A stretch of DNA of 64,000 nt from Myxococcus sp. CA023 (GCF_010998615.1 NZ_JAAEAH010000030.1:1-64000), one strand, 5' to 3'. Positions 1-9,569 are shown, counted from the stretch's first letter. The notes: generated by a model from the sequence alone, not told the origin. Numbers and translations: made by a program.

Positions 1-1
1 C

Positions 2-184
2 GTCCAGGTGGATGCGTCCGGAGGAGGGGCGGGGCTGGGACTGCGGCGCATCCTGGAGCACAGCGATGTGGTGGCCGTCCGTGTGGCCGCTGGCCGTGAG
101 TCACGAGTCCTGTGCGTGGTGGACCTGGGGGAGGCCCGCCGCCGCGCCACACAACCCAAGTCGCTGCTGTTCTGTCTTCAATGA
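2..184 (+). CDS. Partial protein, C-terminal end (ATPase-like)
   Basis: The frame is open from the left edge to TGA at 182-184, giving the last 60 residues of a protein that begins outside the window. The visible part contains GGGAGLGLRRILEHSD followed by alternating hydrophobic strands. This resembles the G2-box region and last strand of GHKL-fold ATPases of the SpoIIAB/RsbW anti-sigma kinase type. That assignment is an inference from a short tail. The stop codon overlaps the start of the downstream kinase in an ATGA arrangement, so the two genes are very probably translationally coupled and functionally linked. The tail shows no frameshift or other damage. Confidence 0.6.
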   Translation, partial: VQVDASGGGAGLGLRRILEHSDVVAVRVAAGRESRVLCVVDLGEARRRATQPKSLLFCLQ

Positions 185-3100
185 GGTCAGGGCCGGTGGA
201 TAGCCAGGTTTCCAACGCCATCATCAGCCGGCTCCGCGTGGGGACGATTACCCACGTCCGGATTTCCGGCGTCATCGACGAAACATTCCCACTGACGTCC
301 GCCAGCCCGGAGATGAGCGGGCTGCTGGTGGTGGACTTGGGGCAGGTGGAGCGCATCAGCTCCTTCGGCGTGCGGCGGTGGATTGAGTTCGCCGCCAAGC
401 TGCCCCAGGGGGCCCTGGGCCTCTACGTGGTCCACGCGCCGCCCGTCATCGTGGACCAGCTCAACATGGTGGAGGGCTTCGCTGGCGTCGCCCGCGTCCT
501 CTCCGTGCTGGCGCCCTACACCTGCCGCGCCTGCAACGAGGACCGGCTGCGGCTGGTGAACCTGCTGGACGAGTTGCAGGTCATCTCCGAGGAACGCGCG
601 CCCGACCATTCCTGTCCCGTGTGTCAGGGGCCGCTGGAGTTCGCGGACCTGCCGGGCGAGTTCTTCGACTACGCGCGGCGGCAGCAGTTCGGTCAGGTGG
701 ACCCGGTCGTCATGCGCTACCTGCGCGCCAGCATGCCGGCGGAGCAGCCGGAGCTGTCGCAGCACCTGAAGATCATCCAGGACGACATCACGTACATCAC
801 CCTGGCCAGCGCGCTGAAGGGTGACCTCAACGTGCGCCGGCTGGCGTCGGGCCTGGAGGGCCGCGTCGGCTTCGACTTCAGCCACGTCAGCAAGGTGGAG
901 CCGGAAGCCCTGCCGAAGCTGGAGCAGGTGCTGGAGACGGCGGCGCAGGGCGCGCACGTGGTGTTGTGCCGGGTGCCGCCGCCCGCGCTGGCGGTGCTGG
1001 CGCGCTCGGCCAAGGTGTTGCCGGTGCGGCTGGCCACGCTGTGGCTGCCGTGTGACTGCCGCAACTGCGGGCAGGTGAGCCACCAGCGCCTCCAGGCCGT
1101 GGATTACCTGGACAGGTTGCGGGCGCAGGCGTCCGGCGTGGAAGTGCCGTGCCCCATCTGCGGCGGCAACGCGCGCGTCCCCCACATGCCCCAGCTCCAG
1201 GGGCTGCTGGCGCGGGTGCAGCTGACGGACCGGCCGCTGGAGGACCTGGAGGCGCTGGAGACGCGCGCCCTCAGTCAGTACCTCTTCGGCGCCACGAACA
1301 TCGACCCGGCGGCCCGCCAGGGCGCGTCCACGGACATCTCCAACTCGCTGGGCAGCACCAAGCTGAGCATCATCCGGCGGCTGGGGCAGGGCGGCATGGC
1401 GGAGGTCTTCCTCGCCAAGCAGGTGGGCGTGAAGGGCTTCGAGAAGTTCCTGGTGATGAAGAAGATTCTCCCGCAGTTCGCGGAGAACCCCGAGTTCGTC
1501 GACATGCTCTTCGCGGAGGCCCGCGCCAACGCGCGGCTGACGCACCCGAACGTCGTGCAGACGTTCGACGTGGGCGTGTCCGACGGCGTCGCGTACATCC
1601 TCATGGAGTACGTGCGCGGGCCGGACCTGAAGAAGCTGGTCATCGAGCTGCGGCGCAAGGGCCTGGCGCTTCCGCTGGAGCATGCGCTGCGCATCGTCGC
1701 GGAGGTGGCCGCGGGCCTTCACTACGCCCATGCCTACGTGGACCCCGCGGGCACGCCGCACCCGGTGGTGCACCGGGACGTCAGCCCGCACAACGTCCTC
1801 ATCTCGCTGGACGGCGCCATCAAGCTGAGTGACTTCGGCATCGCCAAGGTGGCGGGCGAGGAGCACACGCAGGCGGGCGTGCTGAAGGGGAAGATTTCGT
1901 ACATCTCCCCGGAGGCTGCGTCCGGGCGCACGCTGGACGCGCGCAACGACGTGTTCGCGTTGGGCGTGGTGCTCTTCGAGTTGCTCACCGGCTCGCTCCC
2001 GTTTCGCAGGGACCACGACGCGGCGACGCTGCAAGCCATCGTCCGGGACCCCGCGCCAGTCCCTTCGCAGCTCAAGCCGAACATCCCGCAGGACGTCTCC
2101 GACCTCGTCCTCCGCGCGCTGGTGAAGGACCCGGCGCGCCGTACGCCGTCCGCCGCCGCGCTGCGCGAGGAAATCGAAGCGGTGATGGCGCATCACCGGC
2201 TCAACTCGTCGCCCGCGGCGGTGGCCCAGTTCTTCCGGGACACGCTGGGCGACCGGCTGGTGGAGTTCGCGCCGTCCGCCGTCGGCGGGACGGGAAGCCA
2301 CCCGCGTCCGGTGCCTTCGGCCAGTGGCAGCGGCAACATCGGCAGTGGGGAGATGGCCGCGCCCACGGATGGACGGACGCCCAGCCGGGGCAGTGTGCCC
2401 ATGGCCGGAAGCCGTCCTGGGATGGGTGGCAGTGGCGGTACTCCTCGCCCTGGCCCACCGGTTCCCCCGCCGCCCCCGACACGGCCCGTGGGCGTCGCCA
2501 GCGCGGCTGTGCGGCCTCCTGCGCCGCCTCCGGCGGACGACTCCTTCCCCGACATTGCCGTGTCCGAGGACGACGCGAACGACCGCACCGAGGTGGTGCC
2601 GCTCAACCTGGGCGCGCCGCCGCCTCGGACGGAAGCGCTGCCTCGGCCCGCTCCCGCGCCGCGTGCCTCTCAGCCGCAGCCCGCCATGCCGGCGGCGCCG
2701 CGTCCGTCCGGGCCGGTGCCAGGGCTGGGGCATGGGACTCACGCCAGCGCGGCCCGTCCCGCCCAGCCGCCTCCGCCGCGGCCCGTTGCGCCCGCGAGTC
2801 GCGCTCCCGCGCCCGCGGAAACGTCGGCGGGCAAGATGCCCCTATGGAAGTTTCTGGGCATCACCGGTGGCGGCGCCTTGGTGTTGGCCGTGGTGGCGGT
2901 GGTGATGACGCGCGATGGAGGCTCGAACTTCGTCAATGTGGGGCCCGGGGAGCACGTCTACGTCGGCGGCCTGCGCCACGAGCCGGGGACGGAGGTGCAT
3001 GACCCGTCGGGCGGCCCGCTGCTCATCTCCACGGCGGTGGAGGGGAAGCTGCGGCGGTTCGGAACCACGCAGCAGCGCGAGGGCATCGACGTGCGCACGC

Positions 3101-3342
3101 TGGCGGACGCCTCGCCGGAGCCTGGCACCACGGGCCTGCTGAGCGTGACGGGCGCGGCCCCTGGCTGTGAGGTCCACGTCGGTGGCGCGTTGTTGCCGGG
3201 TGGAACGCCGCTGTTGAAGGCACGAATCGAAGCGGGCCGGGAGCTGGAAGTCCTGGTGCGCTGCCCCAGCGGCGTCAGCAAGCTGTGGGTGATGGCCGTG
3301 CCCGGACAGCAAATCGAAGTGAAGTCGCAACCGCGTAACTGA
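181..3342 (+). CDS. Receptor-type Ser/Thr protein kinase with zinc-ribbon/STAS-like N-terminus
   Basis: A 1053-residue Hanks-type kinase. The ATG at 181 is preferred over one 69 bases upstream because it forms an ATGA overlap with the preceding stop. Residues 1-370 look like two copies of a STAS-like fold, each followed by a four-Cys ribbon (CRAC/CPVC, then CDCRNC/CPIC). The kinase domain follows: Gly-rich loop GQGGMAEV near 402, putative ATP Lys427 in VMKK, HRD with catalytic Asp533, and DFG at 551. A roughly 200-residue Pro/Gly/Ala-rich linker leads to one membrane segment near 889-912 (GALVLAVVAVVM) and a C-terminal tail of about 140 residues, probably periplasmic. All catalytic residues are present, so it should be active. 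With an ATPase-like partner upstream and LanB-like genes 53 bases downstream, it may relay a signal to that operon; substrates are unknown. Confidence 0.9.
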   Translation: MRSGPVDSQVSNAIISRLRVGTITHVRISGVIDETFPLTSASPEMSGLLVVDLGQVERISSFGVRRWIEFAAKLPQGALGLYVVHAPPVIVDQLNMVEGFAGVARVLSVLAPYTCRACNEDRLRLVNLLDELQVISEERAPDHSCPVCQGPLEFADLPGEFFDYARRQQFGQVDPVVMRYLRASMPAEQPELSQHLKIIQDDITYITLASALKGDLNVRRLASGLEGRVGFDFSHVSKVEPEALPKLEQVLETAAQGAHVVLCRVPPPALAVLARSAKVLPVRLATLWLPCDCRNCGQVSHQRLQAVDYLDRLRAQASGVEVPCPICGGNARVPHMPQLQGLLARVQLTDRPLEDLEALETRALSQYLFGATNIDPAARQGASTDISNSLGSTKLSIIRRLGQGGMAEVFLAKQVGVKGFEKFLVMKKILPQFAENPEFVDMLFAEARANARLTHPNVVQTFDVGVSDGVAYILMEYVRGPDLKKLVIELRRKGLALPLEHALRIVAEVAAGLHYAHAYVDPAGTPHPVVHRDVSPHNVLISLDGAIKLSDFGIAKVAGEEHTQAGVLKGKISYISPEAASGRTLDARNDVFALGVVLFELLTGSLPFRRDHDAATLQAIVRDPAPVPSQLKPNIPQDVSDLVLRALVKDPARRTPSAAALREEIEAVMAHHRLNSSPAAVAQFFRDTLGDRLVEFAPSAVGGTGSHPRPVPSASGSGNIGSGEMAAPTDGRTPSRGSVPMAGSRPGMGGSGGTPRPGPPVPPPPPTRPVGVASAAVRPPAPPPADDSFPDIAVSEDDANDRTEVVPLNLGAPPPRTEALPRPAPAPRASQPQPAMPAAPRPSGPVPGLGHGTHASAARPAQPPPPRPVAPASRAPAPAETSAGKMPLWKFLGITGGGALVLAVVAVVMTRDGGSNFVNVGPGEHVYVGGLRHEPGTEVHDPSGGPLLISTAVEGKLRRFGTTQQREGIDVRTLADASPEPGTTGLLSVTGAAPGCEVHVGGALLPGGTPLLKARIEAGRELEVLVRCPSGVSKLWVMAVPGQQIEVKSQPRN

Positions 3343-3394
3343 GCGGCGCGCTGCCGGGCGCCGAGCGGCGTCCCGGACGAAGGGTGCGAAACGC

Positions 3395-5722
3395 ATGAAG
3401 GGCTGGACCCTCTTCCCTCACCTCGTGGTTCGCACCACGGGTTTTCCCTTCGATTGGCTGGAGCGGCTGGGGTGCCCGGAGGCCGCACGGGCCGCGCGCC
3501 AGCTGGCCTCGGCGCGGCGGGAGTTGGAGGCGCTGAAAGCCCAGGGCCCTCGGGTGAAGCGGCCATCGCGCGCGGTGCTGTCGGCCTTGAAGGCCGGGCG
3601 CCCGGTGGACCTCGAGGGAATGGAGTCACCCGAGCTGTTCGCGGAATGGAACGACCGTGCCCGGGCCGCGCAGGAGGCGGAGGCCACCTTTCATGCGGCG
3701 ATGAAGCAGGAGTCCCTGGCGGTGGAGTCCGCGCTGAGGGCCCTGCGGCAGGAGCCGCGCTTCCTGGAGGCGGTGGCCAGCTCCAGCCCCCCCGTGGCGA
3801 GAGACTTGCTGGAGGGGCGAGACGGCGCGCGGTTGCGGCGGCAGGTGGCCAGCTATCTGCAACGCATGTGCGCGAAGAACGAGACGATGGGCTTCTTCGG
3901 TCCCATCAACTACGGCCGCGCGGACGCGGCGGCGCCGACGGGTGTGACGCTGCGTTGGTCCGGGCCGGAGGTGCTCACGGGGCGGAACACCTTCGCGGCG
4001 TCGTGGCTGGTGCAGGGGTTGGTTCGCGCCATCGCCTTCGACCCCGAGGTCGCCGCGTGGCTGGTGCTGCGCCGCAAGGCCTTCGCGGAGGTGCCTTCGC
4101 GCAAGACGCTGCCCGCGCCGGAGAGCGCGGAGGCGTTGCTGCCCCGGTTGGTGGAGGCGGTGGATGGAACGCGCACGCTCGCGGGGCTCGCATCATCGCT
4201 GGGCGTGGCCCCGGGCCTGGCGCGCGAGGCGGCGCGGATGGGCTGCGAGAAGGGACTGCTGACGCATCAGCTCGAGGTGCCCGCCGCCACGCATCACCCG
4301 GTGGACGATCTGGCCGAGCGCGTTGCGGGCCTGCCGTGTTCCGCGGCCCGGCGGCACGTGGAGGGCTTGAGCGCGCTGCTGGCGTTGATGGCCGGGTATG
4401 GCGCCGCGGATGCCGCGGGGAAGATGGCGCTCCAGGCAGCCTTCGCGAAGCGCGCGAGTGAGCAGTGGGGCGTGGCGCCGCCATCCGAGCGAGGGCCCGC
4501 GTCGGAGTCGCACAACTTCTACCAGGACCGGTTGGCGCTCCGGGAGGAGTGCGGCGGTGACCTGCGGCTGGAGGCCGGAGGTGAGCGGGCGCGTGAGCTG
4601 GTGACGCGCCTGGAGCCCGCGCTGGCGTGGATGGGAGTGGCGGCGCGGCGGACCCGGGAGGCCGCTCGCACCACCGTGGCGGAGCTGGTGGGGGCGCGCA
4701 CGGTGCCGTTCTGGAAGGTGGCGGCCGCGTACTCGGACCGACCGGTGCCGTTGGATGGCTCGGTGGCGGAGGTGCTGGCTGGCGCAGTGGGAGACGCGTC
4801 CGCGCGCTGCGCGGACCTGGGCTCGGTGACGCCGCCGTCGCTGGACGGAGACGCGAAGGCGCTTCCGCTCGTCACGTCCATCGACCTGCTCGTGGGGGCC
4901 CGGGACGTGGAGGCCTGGAGCCGAGGTGAGTACGAGCTGGTGATGGGCGACGTGCACGACACGGCGCTGGTGTGGGGCTGGGCGCTCCAGTTCCACGAGG
5001 CGCGCGGCCGGGTGGAGAGCGCCATGGTGCGGGCGCTCGGCGCCTTGAGCAGGCCGGTGCCCCTGGTGACGGTGTTGGCGTCGCGGCGCACGGGCCTGCT
5101 GCCGTCGGAGTTCCCGGGGCCCGTGGTGGAGCTGGGCGGTGTCAGTGCCCGCGCCTCCGCGTGGCGGCTGCCGCTGGATGACCTGTTCGTGGAGAGTGAT
5201 GGAACGCGGGCGCGGCTGGTGTCGAAGCGGCTGGGCTCCGAGGTGTGTCTCTACAACGGTGAGCTGGACAGTCTGGTGCACACCGCCTTCTCCCTGCCGC
5301 GCATCCGCCCGCTGCGCGTGTCGCTGGGCGAGCACACGCCTCGGTTGACCCTGGGCGGTGTGGTCGTGCAGCGCGAGCAGTGGCGGCTCTCGCAGGCGGA
5401 GCGGGAGGCGCTGCTCGCGGGCCGCGAAGACTCGGCGAGACTCCGCGCGGCGGTGAGCGTGTGGAGCGAGCGAGGGATGCCGGACTGCGTCTTCGCGAAG
5501 TTCAAGGACGAGCGAAAGCCGGTGCTGGTGGACGTGCGCAGCCCGCCACTGCTCCGCGTCTTCCTCAACCTGCTGGAGCAGAAGGAGGAGGTCATCCTGT
5601 CGGAGATGCTGCCCTCGCCGGACCAGCTCTGGCTGCGAAGTGCCTCGGGCGGGCGCCATACCGTGGAACTCCGTTGCACGCTGATGTGGGGTTCGGAGTC
5701 CGCTGCCGGTGCGCGGGAATGA
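3395..5722 (+). CDS. LanB-like dehydratase/PEARL-like protein A
   Basis: A 775-residue protein related to the N-terminal glutamylation domain of lantibiotic dehydratases. The recognisable segment is YLQRMCAKNETMGFFGPINYG, at the place where LanB proteins have an R-P-T-P-F-G-L-F-A-G type motif. Full LanB enzymes are near 1000 residues and carry a C-terminal elimination domain; this one is too short and I see no such domain. Short LanBs include peptide aminoacyl-tRNA ligases (PEARLs), which add amino acids to a peptide scaffold, so that is the more likely chemistry if the protein is catalytic. It is first in a chain of three genes joined by ATGA overlaps and is paralogous to the third (both start near GFPFDWLE). 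No LanC, transporter or obvious precursor lies beside it. Family assignment is fair; function is inferred. Confidence 0.7.
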   Translation: MKGWTLFPHLVVRTTGFPFDWLERLGCPEAARAARQLASARRELEALKAQGPRVKRPSRAVLSALKAGRPVDLEGMESPELFAEWNDRARAAQEAEATFHAAMKQESLAVESALRALRQEPRFLEAVASSSPPVARDLLEGRDGARLRRQVASYLQRMCAKNETMGFFGPINYGRADAAAPTGVTLRWSGPEVLTGRNTFAASWLVQGLVRAIAFDPEVAAWLVLRRKAFAEVPSRKTLPAPESAEALLPRLVEAVDGTRTLAGLASSLGVAPGLAREAARMGCEKGLLTHQLEVPAATHHPVDDLAERVAGLPCSAARRHVEGLSALLALMAGYGAADAAGKMALQAAFAKRASEQWGVAPPSERGPASESHNFYQDRLALREECGGDLRLEAGGERARELVTRLEPALAWMGVAARRTREAARTTVAELVGARTVPFWKVAAAYSDRPVPLDGSVAEVLAGAVGDASARCADLGSVTPPSLDGDAKALPLVTSIDLLVGARDVEAWSRGEYELVMGDVHDTALVWGWALQFHEARGRVESAMVRALGALSRPVPLVTVLASRRTGLLPSEFPGPVVELGGVSARASAWRLPLDDLFVESDGTRARLVSKRLGSEVCLYNGELDSLVHTAFSLPRIRPLRVSLGEHTPRLTLGGVVVQREQWRLSQAEREALLAGREDSARLRAAVSVWSERGMPDCVFAKFKDERKPVLVDVRSPPLLRVFLNLLEQKEEVILSEMLPSPDQLWLRSASGGRHTVELRCTLMWGSESAAGARE

Positions 5723-7275
5723 GGCTGCTCGTCCTACCACCTCACCGCGACGTGACGCTCGTCCCAGAGGCGCCGGAAGGGTGGCAGTGCGTCGACGTGG
5801 CGCGCGACTTCTGCCGGCGCGTCTTCGCCCACGACGCGGTGGAGGCCGCCGCCGCCGCACGCGAGCGAGTTCCTGCTACCGCGCAGACGATGCGAGAGCT
5901 GCTGCTGTTGCGTGCCGCCCAGTCGCTGCATGCGCGCGCGGACTCGAGCGTGAGCACCCGCCTGCGCGCGCTGGGGGCGGTGCTCTCCGCCATTTCGGGG
6001 CCGCCCGACGGGGTGCACCTCCGGCTGGACGATGTAGAGCTGGAAGGCGGCACGACCGAGCGGAGCGCGGACGTCTTGCGCTCCTTGGACCAGCTCGCGT
6101 CCTATCGGGATGACCTGACCCTCGCCGCTGCTCGCTTCGCCGGTGCCGAGCGCGTGCGGCTCTGGCTCGAACGCGACCTGCAACTGCCTGCCGCGGCCTG
6201 GCTGGCGCGGGCCTGTCCGGATCAGGTACCGCTCGAAGTCGCGGGGCCGTTCGCCTGGGCGCACAGGGCCGTCCTGGCTCAACTGTCCGTGTTCCAGCGC
6301 GCCACCTTCGTGGACGCGGCCCCACTGCGCTGGCGCGTGTCGCCCGGATTGGATGAGACGGTCCGCTCGTCACTCGTCTGGCTTTCCGAGGCGCTGGAAG
6401 TGAGAGCCACCACTCCGGACACGGTGCGCGCCCTCACGGGAGGCGCGGAGGGGTGGGCGGGGCATGTGTCGCTCGATTCGCTCCTGCATCCGGACGTGCT
6501 GGTGGAGAGCGGCTGCAAGGTGGCCGTCGTGGGGTTCTGCGCCGTGGACGACGACGCCTGGAGCGACCCGTTGGGTGCGCGCGTCTCCCGAGAGGCGCTG
6601 GCTCAGGGCACTCGCCGGCTTCGGGACGCGGGGGTTCACCTCGTGGCGGAGTGGTGGATCGGCGCGCCCGGAGTCGACGAAGCGGAGCTCGACGCGACGC
6701 TCGCTGTGCTGGGCGCGGAACCGGTGTTCGACAAGCTCGCGGGAGTGCGTCCCTTCCACTGGCCTCGGACGCCTCCCGAGAGTGGCCGCCCGCTGCTGTG
6801 GCCGGACGTGAAAGTCGGCGCGCCTCCCTACGACCGGGACCTCGCGAGGAGCCGGCCCTTCGAGCACGCCCGGTCCATTCCCAGTGCCAGTGTTCCGCAG
6901 GTGCTTGCTGGGCTCGCGACGCGGCTGCTCGCGCGAGGGCCGCTGAGCCCGGGCCGGGTCGCCGCCGCGTGTCTTCCCGAGGTGTCTCGGCCCCGTGCAA
7001 CGGACGTGAGCGCAGCGGCCATCCAGCTCGATGCGGACTGTGCATGGGTCCAGCTCCCGGCGGGCCTGGATGGTGCTCCGAAGCCGTCGTGGTTCGCGGC
7101 GAACCTCCGCACGGGCTCGGTGCTCGCGATGGACGCGCGGCTGGCGCCGAAGCTCGCCGGCCTCGTCCGGCCCATGGAAGTGGCCGGCGTGCTGGGGGCC
7201 GTTCCCCAGGCGCAGCGGGAGAAGCTGGTGGATACACTGGTGGCCAGGTCGGTGCTGACGAGGGTGAACGGATGA
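5719..7275 (+). CDS. Unknown protein between LanB-like genes; radical-SAM-like barrel lacking cysteines
   Basis: A 518-residue protein whose ATG overlaps the previous stop (ATGA) and whose stop overlaps the next start in the same way. I do not recognise it securely. The stretch around residues 250-360 has the rhythm of the second half of a radical-SAM TIM barrel, including HLVAEWWIGAPGVDEAEL, which resembles the G-x-P-G-E/D region of B12-type and RiPP-maturation radical SAM enzymes. No CxxxCxxC motif exists, so iron-sulfur chemistry is not expected. It could be a degenerate, structural or peptide-binding member of a RiPP system. No signal peptide or membrane segment is seen. The strict coupling to both LanB-like genes implies equal stoichiometry and a shared complex or pathway. 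Confidence 0.6.
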   Translation: MRLLVLPPHRDVTLVPEAPEGWQCVDVARDFCRRVFAHDAVEAAAAARERVPATAQTMRELLLLRAAQSLHARADSSVSTRLRALGAVLSAISGPPDGVHLRLDDVELEGGTTERSADVLRSLDQLASYRDDLTLAAARFAGAERVRLWLERDLQLPAAAWLARACPDQVPLEVAGPFAWAHRAVLAQLSVFQRATFVDAAPLRWRVSPGLDETVRSSLVWLSEALEVRATTPDTVRALTGGAEGWAGHVSLDSLLHPDVLVESGCKVAVVGFCAVDDDAWSDPLGARVSREALAQGTRRLRDAGVHLVAEWWIGAPGVDEAELDATLAVLGAEPVFDKLAGVRPFHWPRTPPESGRPLLWPDVKVGAPPYDRDLARSRPFEHARSIPSASVPQVLAGLATRLLARGPLSPGRVAAACLPEVSRPRATDVSAAAIQLDADCAWVQLPAGLDGAPKPSWFAANLRTGSVLAMDARLAPKLAGLVRPMEVAGVLGAVPQAQREKLVDTLVARSVLTRVNG

Positions 7276-9569
7276 GCGAGCCCTGGACGTTGGGCGAGGT
7301 ATTCGTGCTGCGGCACGCGGGCTTTCCCTTCGACTGGCTGGAGTCGCTGGGGATGTCTCAGGCGGTGCTGGACGACGTCGCCCGCTTGCTCGAGGCCGAG
7401 GACGCGCTCGTGGACGCCGTGCGCGCGGAGAAGGGCGCGTCCGGCGCGCAAGCCCTCCTCGATGCGCTGTCCCAGGGGCGTGAGCCCCGAATCGACGCAC
7501 GGCTGGGGCCGGCGTTTCAGCTCGCATGGGCTCGCTACCAGGAGCGTCGCGCGTCCGTTCAGGCGAGCTACACCGCGGAACGAAAGACACTGCGACGGCA
7601 ACTGCGAGAGCGAGCGGCGGACCCCGCCATCCAGGAGGCCGTGTTCCTCTCCAGCCCGGCGATGTTCGACAACGTCTGGGTGCGCTACCTGCGCGGCGGG
7701 GAGCGGCCGGACACGTCCGATGCGCGCCGGGTGGAGCGGCAGGTCTACACATACCTCCAGCGCTTCTGCGCGAAGAACGAGACAACCAGCTTCTTCGGCC
7801 CCATTTCCTACGGCGAGCGCACCACCGATGACGGCTACGACGTGCGCACGGTGCCCAGCGGAAACACGCGCCGCCGCACGTTCTTCTCCTTCTGGGCGGT
7901 GACGGAGTTGGCTCGCGCGGTGGGGCGGGAGCGCACGCTGCGCTCGCACCTGCCGCTGCGCCTCAATCCGCTCTTCACGGTGACACCGGGCCGCGCACGC
8001 TGCGAGCCGCTGAAGCTGGACGTCGCCTTGTCACCCGAGGCGGAGCGTCTGCTATCCGTGCTGCGCGAGCATCCCACACCCGCCGAAGCGGCCAGGGTGC
8101 TTGGCCTTCCGGTCGTGGACGTCGAGCGCCAGGCGCTGCCGCTGGTGAAGACCGCGTTGTTGCTCTGGGGCTTGCCGTTCCGGCCGAACGACTTCAGCAC
8201 TTTCGAGAGCGTGCGGGACGCGGTGGCGGCGCTCCCCGACCTGGAGGCACGCACACGCTGGCTGGAGCGGTTCGAGGCCCTGGCGCGTCTCAAGGCGGAC
8301 TTCGAAAGAGGAGACCTGGCCCAGCGGCGCGAACTGCTGCCGCGCCTGGAGGCTGCCTTCACGGAGGTTACGGGCAAGCCCGCGCGCCGAGGTGACGGAC
8401 AGGTCTACGCGGACCGGCTCATCCTCTACGAGGAGGCGAGCTCGCCTTTTCGGCTGCGCTTCGGCGCGACCTTCACCGAGGAGCTGGAGGCGGCGCTGAC
8501 AGGCGCGCTGGAGCTGTCGGCCGCCTATGGCGAGAAGGTGCAACAGGGCTTCCGGGAGCAGGTCCGCGACGCACTGGGTCCGGATGCGGGCCCCATGGAC
8601 CTGCTGGACTACGCCGTGCGGCTGCGGCCCGATGGCGTAACGGGCAGCCGCTTCTCGCCCGTGCCGCCGGTGATGCTGGAGTCCGAGGAGGGCCGCGCGC
8701 GTGCGCTGCCCGTGGACTTCCTGGGCACGTCCACACCGGGCGGGCGCTACGCCTTGCCGGACGTGTGCCTCGCCGCGAAGCCGGACGGAAGCGGCTTCGA
8801 GGTGATGCTGGCGCGGGTCCACCACCACCTGCTGCTGTGGAGCTGGCTGAGCGCGTTCCAGCCCGAGCGAGAGCGGTATGCCTCGGTGGCTTCGCGTTGG
8901 CTGGAACAGGACACCGCGGCGCGGGGGCTCGTGGGGCTGGCCATCCGCAGGCGCAACAAGGGCTTCTACGTCTATCCGGGACGGCGGTTGGTGTACTCGG
9001 TGTCAGACGTGCTGGATGTGGACGAGGGGGCCCTGACGCCGGGGAACGTGAAGGTCCTTCCCACGACTGAAGGTCCGGTGTTGGTGGACGGGAAGGGGGA
9101 GCGGCTGAGCCTGTACCTGCCGCTCGATGATTTCTCGTCCTATCCACCGTTCGCGGCGCTGGCGCATCCCCAGGTGCTGCACGCGCCGCTGCGGACGCAG
9201 GGCAGTCACCTGCCGCGGCTCAGCGTGGGCGGCGCGGTGTACCAGCGCGAGCGCTGGAACCTGGCGGCGGAGCGGCTGGGAAAGCCCGCGGGCTTCGAAC
9301 TCTTCCTCGCCGTGCAGCGGGAGCGGCGCGCGGGTGGGTGGCCTCGCTTCGTGTTCATGCGCAGCTCGAAGGAGCGCAAGCCGTACCTCATCGACACCGC
9401 GAGCCCCTTCGCCGTGGACCTGCTGTCACACCTGGCTCGGGACGCGGAGCGCCTGTCCGTGGAGGAGATGTACCCGGCACCGGAGCAGCTCTGGCTGAAG
9501 GACGAGCGGGGCCGTTACACCTGCGAACTGCGGATGCAGTTCACCCGCTGGAGCGAAGTACCGGCCTGA
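7272..9569 (+). CDS. LanB-like dehydratase/PEARL-like protein B
   Basis: A 765-residue paralogue of the product at 3395-5722. Shared landmarks are the N-terminal GFPFDWLE, the block YLQRFCAKNETTSFFGPISYG, and the C-terminal block ending in EEMYPAPEQLWL with a short strand after it. As in the first copy, the length fits a LanB glutamylation domain without the C-terminal elimination domain. The start overlaps the preceding stop (ATGA). The two copies have diverged strongly outside the motif blocks, so this is an old duplication and probably a functional heterodimer or division of labour. The operon seems to end here: a TTGACA-containing candidate promoter follows within 10 bases of the stop. 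Confidence 0.7.
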   Translation: MSEPWTLGEVFVLRHAGFPFDWLESLGMSQAVLDDVARLLEAEDALVDAVRAEKGASGAQALLDALSQGREPRIDARLGPAFQLAWARYQERRASVQASYTAERKTLRRQLRERAADPAIQEAVFLSSPAMFDNVWVRYLRGGERPDTSDARRVERQVYTYLQRFCAKNETTSFFGPISYGERTTDDGYDVRTVPSGNTRRRTFFSFWAVTELARAVGRERTLRSHLPLRLNPLFTVTPGRARCEPLKLDVALSPEAERLLSVLREHPTPAEAARVLGLPVVDVERQALPLVKTALLLWGLPFRPNDFSTFESVRDAVAALPDLEARTRWLERFEALARLKADFERGDLAQRRELLPRLEAAFTEVTGKPARRGDGQVYADRLILYEEASSPFRLRFGATFTEELEAALTGALELSAAYGEKVQQGFREQVRDALGPDAGPMDLLDYAVRLRPDGVTGSRFSPVPPVMLESEEGRARALPVDFLGTSTPGGRYALPDVCLAAKPDGSGFEVMLARVHHHLLLWSWLSAFQPERERYASVASRWLEQDTAARGLVGLAIRRRNKGFYVYPGRRLVYSVSDVLDVDEGALTPGNVKVLPTTEGPVLVDGKGERLSLYLPLDDFSSYPPFAALAHPQVLHAPLRTQGSHLPRLSVGGAVYQRERWNLAAERLGKPAGFELFLAVQRERRAGGWPRFVFMRSSKERKPYLIDTASPFAVDLLSHLARDAERLSVEEMYPAPEQLWLKDERGRYTCELRMQFTRWSEVPA

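Noticed and set aside
12-203. Open frame from an ATG at 12 at the left edge
   Set aside because: Its Trp/Ser-rich product is out of frame with the convincing protein tail that ends at 184 and overlaps the kinase start.
187-2742. Minus-strand open frame of 851 codons opposite the kinase gene
   Set aside because: It is the antisense of a well-supported kinase in very GC-rich DNA; its product is Arg/His/Gln-rich without domains and has no ribosome binding site.
4193-5860. Minus-strand open frame of 555 codons opposite the first LanB-like gene
   Set aside because: Shadow frame with low-complexity Arg-rich product; the plus-strand gene is supported by its paralogue and by ATGA coupling.
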